Positions 1 to 5,358 of a stretch of 10,551 bases of DNA are shown one piece after another (position 1 is the stretch's first letter; every line of letters begins with the position of its first letter). Below the pieces are notes generated by a model. The model did no database searches. It saw nothing but the letters and a program-made list of their open reading frames with translations, and was not told the DNA's origin. The DNA is from Baffinella frigidus (lineage: Eukaryota; Cryptophyceae; Cryptomonadales; Baffinellaceae), in NCBI GenBank assembly GCA_026770585.1, contig MU646937.1, positions 202,987-213,537 of the forward strand, in the 5' to 3' direction. Made by a program: the position numbers and the translations under genes.

Positions 1-157
1 CCCCCTCCCCGCTGCCACCCGCGCCCAGGGGCAGTGAACCAAGCACGACGCGAGCCAGCTCCGCGACCCCCGCAGGGGTGACTCCCGTGGGGTGCTCTCC
101 CCGCTGCCCCCCGCCCCGCGCGCCCGATGCGTCGGCAGAGGAAGGTTGCCGGGCGGC

Positions 158-185
158 GTGGTGGTGGTGGTGGTGGTGGTGGTGG
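158..185. repeat. (GGT)n microsatellite
   Basis: About nine consecutive GTG/GGT triplets, followed directly by a G-rich run. It is a simple-sequence repeat. It creates a poly-Val or poly-Gly stretch in the overlapping open frames, which is why those frames should not be read as proteins. Confidence 0.85.
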
Positions 186-378
186 GGAGGGGGGTGGGCG
201 CCCCCAACGGCAGCCCCGCCGGGATGATGCGGAGGGGGAGGAGCGGTGGGGCGCATTGCCGAGAAAAAGACCCAGGGGTGCCGTGAAAAGGTGGACGCGC
301 GCGCGAGGTTGGGTGCGAGCCAGTCGAGCACGCGCGATGAGAGGACGGGCCCGCCTCGGTGGTCGCCTGTGTCGCCCC

Positions 379-474
379 CTGCCAACGATTGCCAACGGTT
401 AGCCGACGATTGTCAACGATCTGCCATCGATTACCGACGATTTGCCAACGATTTGCCAACGATTGCAGACACCG
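379..474. repeat. Degenerate 10-12 bp tandem repeat
   Basis: The motif GCCAACGATT and close variants (AGCCGACGATT, TGTCAACGATC, TACCGACGATT, TTTGCCAACGA) recur roughly every 10-12 bp. The last two units are nearly identical. It looks like a minisatellite that has decayed at its left end. No coding or structural role can be read from it. Confidence 0.7.
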
Positions 475-494
475 CAACACCATCAGGCAGGTGG

Positions 495-600
495 TTTAGG
501 GTTTAGGGTTTAGGGTTTAGGGTTTAGGGTTTAGGGTTTAGGGTTTAGGGTTGAGGGTTTAGGGTTTAGGGTTGAGGGTTTAGGGTTTAGGGTTTAGGGC
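495..600 (+). repeat. Interstitial TTTAGGG telomeric array
   Basis: About fifteen head-to-tail copies of TTTAGGG, with two TTGAGGG variants near 551 and 572. TTTAGGG is the telomere repeat of most plants, many green algae and some other protists. The G-rich strand reads left to right, so a telomere of this orientation would cap the right end. Unrelated DNA lies on both sides, so this is an internal array: a former telomere, a subtelomeric block or a telomere-healed junction. Confidence 0.95.
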
Positions 601-1427
601 TGCGCAGCCATGCCTGTGGTTCCCCGCAGAGCAGCAAAAGGTCACGGGGAGAAGAAGAGACGCTGTCGTGTTACGGAGGTGTGGTTCAGAGGCAAGGAAG
701 GGCAACACGCACCGAAGGGGAGAGTGCGGGGGGTCCCAGGAGGGAAGGTGCGCCGAAATGTCGCACCCCCTCCCGGTCCCAGCACCTGTGTGGGCGAAAC
801 GTCTTAGTTTGGTGTGTGTAAAAACTACGTACACTAACACGCAACGGATCAGATCGGCCTCGTGACCGCGTGCATCGACCGCATCACCACGTTTTCAAGG
901 CATCTTTTCACCCCCACGCAGCGCCTGGTACTAGTCAGTTGCATTCGGCTCAATCGCAATCACTCCCTCCGAAAAGCAGCTGAAGGGGCGCGGAAGCCGC
1001 TAGTGGTCGCGTGATGCCCCGCACTCCCCTGCATCCCAGCACCTTCACTCCGTTTTGCCAGCGTCCTGGAAGCACGGAACCGTTTTTGCGATTGCGACAC
1101 CGGAACTGGTTCTGTAGAACCCTCCTCCCACGCATCCCGCGCCAGGAAGTCGCCCCATACGGGCGGGGGCATTCTCTCTCGTGGTCAAGGGGTGGTGCGT
1201 GGTCAGGGGGGGGGGGCGCAGATACCAGCTCTGCCAGCAGGCGCGACACCCCGTCCGTGCGAGAACATTCCTCCCCCATCACGAGCCCCTCCTCCTCCTC
1301 CCACCCATCCCGCGCCAGGAGACCTCCTTCGCCCTTGCCCCAACCTCTGCTTTCTGCGCCCGCTCCTCCTATCTCTCCGCCATTCGTTGCTCCCCCGTGC
1401 GCTGTTCCCGCTCCTCCATGCGGCGGC
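601..1427. other. Gene-free stretch between telomeric array and palindrome
   Basis: I cannot support a gene here. A small basic open frame begins at the ATG at 610 and ends at 807; it has no recognisable domain. A plus-strand frame ending in TGA at 1014 resembles the first helix of ribosomal protein S15 at a few positions, but it decays and lacks a start. The long plus frame 1011-1508 is Pro/Ser/Arg low complexity. Positions 1037-1073 resemble part of METTL9 intron 1. A phrase around CATCCCGCGCCAGGA occurs twice (about 1132 and 1306), suggesting a local duplication. Confidence 0.5.
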
Positions 1428-1537
1428 GCTCCTGTCAAGATCGATCGCCATGGTCATAGACTATGGCGATTGATCTTACACCCTACAACCTACACGTGTA
1501 GGTTGTAGGGTGTAAGCTCCTGTCAAGATCAATCGCC
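1428..1537. repeat. Nested palindromic insertion flanked by 22-bp direct repeats
   Basis: A direct repeat beginning GCTCCTGTCAAGATC lies at 1428-1449 and 1516-1537, with one mismatch. Between the copies are two inverted structures. The first pairs about 1438-1452 with 1462-1476 (AAGATCRATCGCCAT arms, 9-11 nt loop). The second is a perfect 40-bp palindrome at 1476-1515 centred on CACGTG. The palindrome arms contain CCCTACA/TGTAGGG, a telomere-repeat variant abundant in the degenerate array downstream. A small element insertion or a fold-back repair product are both possible. Confidence 0.8.
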
Positions 1538-1939
1538 CCCGCTCGCGGAAACAGTTCGCCACACTGCACTCGGAGCCGCAACCTTTCGCCTAAGTCAACT
1601 CCCCTTGAAAGCCAGAGCCTTGAGTCAAATGCCTGGTCCCAGACCAGGTCCATCTAAATGAAATGGCAACTTACTGCCGAGGATTAGCTTTGTTGACTTC
1701 AGGTGAAATATCTTGGCTGGCAGTGCACTGCATATCAAAGGATTGCGAACAGTGTGTGGGGGGGGTGTTCATCGATATACTGCAGACGGAAGTCGTGGTC
1801 TCGAGGGAGGGAACACCGGTGGCGTAGCTATGTAGTCTGGCATGCTGGGAATGGGGAGACCAGGCGGAACTGAGGGGTGGCAGGGTTTGGCAAATGCTGG
1901 ACGTGGGACAGAAAGAGGATGAGTGCGGGGACAGTTGCA
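1538..1939. other. Unassigned stretch
   Basis: I see no supported gene. Two overlapping minus-strand open frames (about 1671-1940 and 1769-1978) are Ser/Pro/Thr-rich and match nothing I recognise. The DNA is less GC-biased than its surroundings and includes a GTGTGGGGGGGG run near 1754. The right edge is the terminal inverted repeat of the MITE at 1940. Confidence 0.5.
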
Positions 1940-2044
1940 TATCCCGTAAGTAGCCATGCCGTCAAATTTGAGGGCCATGAGGTCCTAGGCAGGTCCTAGG
2001 GCCCTACGGTAGGGCGTATGAGCCTACTGGTCACTTAAGGGATA
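1940..2044. mobile_element. 105-bp MITE, TA-flanked (TATCCC family, copy 1)
   Basis: The terminal inverted repeats are TATCCCGTAAGT on the left and ACTTAAGGGATA on the right, so the element begins and ends with TA, as expected from a TA target duplication. It has no coding capacity. Positions 1987-2044 match the reverse complement of 8019-8076 over 58 bp with no difference that I can see. The other copy (8019-8122) is 104 bp. The inner part carries the CCCTACGGTAGGGC palindrome shared by all CCTAGG-rich elements in the window. TA duplications suggest mobilisation by a Tc1/mariner-type or related DDE transposase; none is encoded here. Confidence 0.85.
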
Positions 2045-2090
2045 GTCCCTGGTTCCCCCCACCTTATCGCAATCATTTTCCAGTCTGCGT

Positions 2091-2249
2091 AGGAGGTGGA
2101 GCAAATCGACAATTTTCGATTCGGGATTTCCCGGGGGTTGAAGTCGGAATCCGAATTCAACGGCTCCAATTCCCCTTGAAATTGGGAAATCGAAAATCGT
2201 GGATTTGCCCACCTCTCCGCATCCAGCGTCCCCATTGAAGGAGGTGGAG
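2091..2249. mobile_element. Probable small inverted-repeat insertion with 11-bp direct repeats
   Basis: AGGAGGTGGAG occurs at 2091-2101 and 2239-2249. In the related copy near 9199-9209 the same phrase (reverse complement) occurs once, so about 148 bp appears to be inserted here. Inside, imperfect inverted repeats of about 29 bp pair 2093-2121 (GAGGTGGAGCAAATC...) with roughly 2190-2219, sharing ATTTTCGATT. The inner DNA (2122-2189) is also partly self-complementary. The right inverted repeat does not reach the direct repeat, so the boundaries are uncertain. Confidence 0.5.
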
Positions 2250-2376
2250 TTAGAACCCATCCGGAAAATGCTCGTATGAGCGGCCGACACGGGGTACAGT
2301 AAGTGGCACAACGCGTCGAGCATGTGCGGCGCTGACGCTGGTTGTTTGGCAATAAATGATCAATCTCTCTCTCCAT
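2250..2376 (-). repeat. Inverted copy of the METTL9 intron 6 segment 9077-9198
   Basis: Read on the minus strand, this segment repeats intron 6 with a few substitutions. Shared phrases include GAGAGATTGAT, GCCAAACAACCAGCGTCAGC and GAGCATTTTCCGGATGG. Identity stops near the 3' splice site of METTL9 exon 7 on one side and near 9073 on the other. Minus-strand open frames across it (about 2024-2376) are not credible genes, because the sequence is intronic in the other copy. It is a dispersed repeat or a duplicated intron fragment. Confidence 0.8.
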
Positions 2377-2430
2377 GTTGCGCCGCTGTAATCTCCTTCC
2401 ATTGATACCGTAGTATGGAAAGGTCAGGAT

Positions 2431-3892
2431 TTGAGGTTTTGGGTTTAGGGTTTAGGGCAGCATGTTTTGGGTTTAGGGTTGCACGTTTACGGTTTAGGAA
2501 TTAGGGCCTAGGGTTTAGGGTCTAGGGTCTAGGGTTGACGGTTCAGGGTTTAGGGTTTAGGGTTGGAGTTTAGGGTTTAGGGTTAAGGGTTGAGGGTTGA
2601 GGGTTGAGGGTTTGGAGTTTAGGGTTTAGGATGTGGGGTTTAGGGTCTAGAATTTACGGTTTAGGGTTTAGGGTTTCGGGTTTAGGGTTTTAGGGTTTGG
2701 GGTTTAAAGTTTAGGGTTTAGAGTTTAGGGCTAAGGGTTTATGGTTCAGGGTTTATTGAGAATTTGGGTTTAGGATTGAGGGTTTGGGGTTGAGAGTTTA
2801 GGGTTTAGGGTTCAGGGTTTGGGGTGTAGGGTCGAGGGTGTAGCGTTGCAGGTTTAGGATTTAGGGTTTAGGGTTCAGGGTTTAAGGTTCAGGGTTTAGG
2901 GTTTAGGGTTTAGGGTTTGGGGTTTTGGGGTTTAGGGTTCAGGGTTCAGGGTACAGGGTACAGGGTGTAGGGTGTAAGGTTTAGGGTTTGGGGTTTAGGG
3001 CTGCGGGTTGAGGGTTTAGGGTTTAGTGTGTAGGGTTTATGGTTTACGGTTTATCATTTAGGGTGTAGGGTGTAGGGTGCAGGATGTAGGGTTCAAGGTG
3101 TAGGCTGCAGTGTGTAGGATGAAGGGTGTAGTGATTAAGGTTTAGGGTTTAGGGTTTAGGGATTAGGGATTGGGGTTTAGAGTTCAGGGTGTAGGGTTCA
3201 GAGTTGAGCGTTTAGCGTTTCAGGTTTGGGGTTCATTTAGCGTTTCAGATTTGGGGTGCAGGTTTAGTGTGTAGGGTTTAGGGTTCAGGGTTTAGGGTTT
3301 AGGGTTCAGGGTTCAGGGCTCAGGTTTTGGGGTACAGGGTACAGGGTACAGGGTGTAGGGTGTAGGGTGTAAGGTTTAAGGTTGAGGGTTGAGGGTTGAG
3401 GGTTTAAGGTTTAGGGTTTACGTTTTAGGGTTTAGGGTGTAGGGTGTAGGTTGTAGGGTGTAGGGTGTAGGGTGTAGGGAGTAGGGTTTAGGGTTCAGGG
3501 TTCAGGGTTTAGGGTTGAGGGTTTAAAGTTTAAAGTTTAGTGTTTAGGGTTGAGGGTTTGCGATGTCGGGTGTAGTGTGTAGGATGTAGGGTGTAGTGTT
3601 TAGGGTTTAGGGTTTAGGGTTTAGGGTTTAGGGATGCCGCATTAGAGTTTTCAGTGTAGGGTTTAGGGTTGAGGGTTTAGGGTTTAGGGTTGAGAGTTCA
3701 GGGTTGAGGGTTTATGGTTTTGGGTGTAGGGTGTTGGGTTCAGCGTTCAGCGTTTAGCGTTTCAGGTTTGGGGTTCAAGGTTTGGGGATCAGCGGTCGGG
3801 TTTAGGTTTCAGGCTCAAGGGTTGAGGCTTGAGGGTTCAGGGTTTAGGGTCTAGGGTGTAGGGTTGAGGGTTTAGGGCTTAGGGTTTAGGAG
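2431..3892 (+). repeat. 1.46-kb degenerate interstitial telomeric-type tract
   Basis: Nearly the whole tract is built from heptamer-like units derived from TTTAGGG, in the same orientation as the array at 495-600. Variant units are clustered: TTGAGGG near 2590 and 3385, TGTAGGG near 3060 and 3430-3480, TTCAGGG near 2940 and 3305, TACAGGG near 2950 and 3335. A compound block (TTCAGGG, then TACAGGG, then TGTAGGG, then AAGGTTTA) occurs at about 2936-2985 and again at 3305-3375. A phrase around AGCGTTTCAGGTTTGGGGTTC recurs near 3212 and 3750. The tract has therefore spread by internal duplication after losing telomere maintenance. No gene is present. Confidence 0.92.
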
Positions 3893-3942
3893 TGTCTCCT
3901 CACCCGCTCCAAGTTCGGACAGTCCAGACAAGTTCAGAGGCT

Positions 3943-4094
3943 AACGTCCTGAAAACCGGGTAGTTAAGCCTACGGTATTGCCTACGGTAGGCCGTAGGGC
4001 CCTAGGGGGGGTCCTACGAAACATTAGGTCCTAGGAGCCCTACAGCCTACCGTAGGCAATACCGCAGGCCTAACTACCCGGTTTTTAGGACGTT
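3943..4094. mobile_element. 152-bp hairpin MITE at the 3' end of the minus-strand gene
   Basis: This is an almost fully fold-back element. The left arm begins AACGTCCTGAAAACCGGGTAG and the right arm ends with its near complement. Pairing runs for about 62 bp with only a few mismatches and leaves a short centre near 4005-4030. The inner arms carry GCCTACGGTAGGC and CCTAGG motifs shared with the 177-bp and 105-bp elements, so they look like relatives. No target duplication is obvious. It lies between the telomeric tract and the minus-strand gene; the stop codon of that gene's last exon (4085-4087) lies inside the right arm. Confidence 0.85.
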
Positions 4095-4222
4095 GCCCTA
4101 TTAAAGTTGGCGGGAAGACACCGAAAGCAAGCTGGGTGCAAATCGTGCTCGCATTTGGCGCAACACGGATTTTCGATGAACGGGCAGGCATCGCAGGGCA
4201 CCTTGCAGGACTTGCCAGCTGC
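4085..4222 (-). CDS. Putative last exon: Cys/His-rich zinc-finger-like segment
   Basis: It has 45 codons plus TAA. The cysteine spacing is C-x3-C-x2-C-x6-CC-x2-C-x6-H-x2-C-x2-C, typical of a zinc-coordinating fold, though I cannot place it in a named finger family. It follows a possible acceptor GGCCAG at 4228-4223. The two overlapping frames on this strand read as non-protein here, which supports this frame. The last codons and the stop lie in the arm of the 152-bp MITE, so the element appears to have replaced or trimmed the original 3' end. Confidence 0.5.
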   Translation of the reverse strand, partial: AAGKSCKVPCDACPFIENPCCAKCEHDLHPACFRCLPANFNRATS

Positions 4223-5137
4223 CTGGCCGCTCAACTCTCCACGCCCGCAACACCCTCCTCGCCCCCGCGCCCTTCCTTTCTCGCACCCGCCCGGCCGACA
4301 CCTGCTCCTGCGACGTGCAACTCCAGCGCCCCGCCACGCATGGAAGCTGGACTACCCGCACTTGCCGGAGAGTATCGCTGCACACGCGCGCCCAGAAGGC
4401 AGCCCACGCTGTGTCGTCCTCCGCGCTCTCCGCCTCGCTGCCTCTCGCTCTCGCACTCCCGACCGACTGCGCTTCCATGCCGGCGCCGTGCCGGAGAAGA
4501 CGGCCGCCATCCGATGCTCCCGCAAGCGCTTCACGTGCGGCGACGCACAGGACCTCTTCCACCTCCTGCCGGTCAATGATACCAGCGTTGTCGCTTTGCG
4601 AAGCGAGGGCTCCGAGCATGCTGTCCACAAGCTCCGTGGCTGTCTTCATCGCAGCCGCACGAGCTGAGATCTCTGCGCGGATAGCTGCGGCTTCCGAGTT
4701 CCTCAGAGAGATTGAACGCTCAAGTGCGGCTCGTTCGTGCGTCACTGAATCGGCTGCTGGCGAAATGATGGTCTGCAAGAGCACACCGACTTGTTTGGAG
4801 GAAGTTGTTGGGTCTGCATGGTGGCCCAGCGACCTCTCAGCGGATCCATGATCAGGTAGCACGGAAAGATGCGAGGCAAGTCGGTCAAACAGCACCGCAA
4901 GCGCCTCCTCCCTCATGCCTCCCGAAAATCTGCGAAAATTTAGTGCAAAAGGCTCATAACCTAGATAACCTGTGTGTTGCGCCTGCCATCGGGGGACCAG
5001 CCAGAGGCTACCAGATCCATAGAGAACTGTCGATCCCCTTGCCAGATCAGCGATTGGACGAGTGGGGTGTGCGGAGCTCGCAGGGCCGTGTTCACCTCCT
5101 GAGCCGAGAGGAAGAACGCTTCAATACTGCCAGTCAT
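4085..5137 (-). CDS. Unrecognised protein with helical middle and Cys/His-rich C-terminus (multi-exon, model tentative)
   Basis: I do not recognise this gene. On the minus strand, an exon from the ATG at 5137-5135 to about 4970 reads as ordinary protein. A continuous frame of 271 codons (4916 to 4101) follows: its first two thirds are Ala/Glu/Arg/Ser-rich and probably helical (for example RAALERSISLRNSEAAAI). Below about 4362 that frame loses protein character. A different frame at 4222-4085 encodes a dense Cys/His segment, KSCKVPCDACPFIENPCC followed by CAKC, HDLHPAC and FRC, which looks like a zinc-binding module. Joining them needs a splice (for example donor after 4362, acceptor before 4222, both phase 0) or a frameshift. 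The start lies only about 113 bp from the divergent METTL9 start, so a shared promoter is likely. Confidence 0.5.
4970..5137 (-). CDS. Putative exon 1 of the minus-strand gene
   Basis: It has 56 codons from the ATG to a CAG|GTTATC donor at 4969, beginning MTGSIEAFFLSAQEVNTA and ending SPDGRRNTQ, with no low-complexity bias. An acceptor-like TTTTCGCAG lies only 40 nt downstream (AG at 4931-4930). However, this donor is phase 0, while that acceptor enters the long downstream frame in phase 1, so the join would shift the frame. Either another acceptor is used (for example after GAGGGAG near 4906), or the base count is off by one (a C5 run at 4990-4994), or translation starts at the ATG at 4916. 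Confidence 0.5.
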
Positions 5138-5250
5138 AGGGGCTGGTCTGCCTCGTATGTACTGAGGCCAGGACTCCGTGGAAGGCTACAACGTTGGGGC
5201 ACGGGCAAGGGATTCGGGGAGGCAGAGGTGTTGTCTCCGCCGCATTGAGG
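5138..5250. promoter_or_regulatory. Compact bidirectional promoter region
   Basis: This is inferred from gene layout only. The start codons of the minus-strand gene (5137) and of METTL9 (5251) face away from each other with 113 bp between them. On the METTL9 strand an in-frame TAG at 5137-5139 is followed by no further ATG until 5251. I see no TATA box or clear initiator, and the segment is GC-rich. Upstream non-coding exons could exist and would change this reading. Confidence 0.4.
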
Positions 5251-5358
5251 ATGCCCAAGTGGTGGGTGCACCGGGCGGTGTCTTCGGCGCAAGTCAGGGA
5301 AATTGAGGAGAAGATGCAGTGGCACCATGCGCGCAACTCCCTGGCTGATCTTCGCAAG
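5251..5358 (+). CDS. METTL9: METTL9 exon 1 (N-terminus, putative)
   Basis: It has 36 codons beginning MPKWWVHRAVSSAQ and ending ADLRK, then a good donor (AAG|GTGCGT) in phase 0, which joins exon 2 in frame. The ATG at 5251 is the only Met between an in-frame TAG at 5137 and the exon end. No typical signal peptide is visible, whereas the animal protein starts with a hydrophobic segment, so a further upstream exon cannot be excluded. Confidence 0.6.

Larger units (their letters stand above)
1..494. other. GC-rich gene-free stretch with simple repeats
   Basis: No reading frame here looks like a protein. The short open frames are Pro/Arg/Gly-rich by-products of GC-rich DNA. The stretch holds a GGT trinucleotide run at about 158-185 and, at about 379-474, a degenerate tandem repeat built on a 10-12 bp unit resembling TTTGCCAACGA. 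That repeat stops about 20 bp before the telomeric-type array begins. I see no promoter or RNA gene. Confidence 0.6.

Noticed and set aside
379-474. CRISPR-like array
   Set aside because: The units are contiguous and degenerate without spacers, in a eukaryotic context.
846-1016. Ribosomal protein S15-like stretch (QIGLVTACIDRITTFSRH)
   Set aside because: Several residues fit the first helix signature of S15, but the key His/Leu and later Arg-rich positions do not, and no start or second exon is seen. Probably chance.
1011-1508. Plus-strand open frame of 165 codons
   Set aside because: Pro/Ser/Arg low complexity throughout, and it runs into the 40-bp palindrome. No domain.
2024-2376. Minus-strand frames of about 100-113 codons
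   Set aside because: The same sequence is intronic at 9077-9209 and contains an inverted-repeat insertion, so it is not a gene.
495-3892. Chromosome end at the left of the window
   Set aside because: Non-telomeric DNA lies left of and between the arrays, and the G-rich strand points right, so these are internal arrays.
4805-5248. Long plus-strand open frame (147 codons)
   Set aside because: It has no ATG at its start and lies antisense to the minus-strand exons, whose translation looks far more like protein. Its tail overlaps the promoter gap before METTL9.
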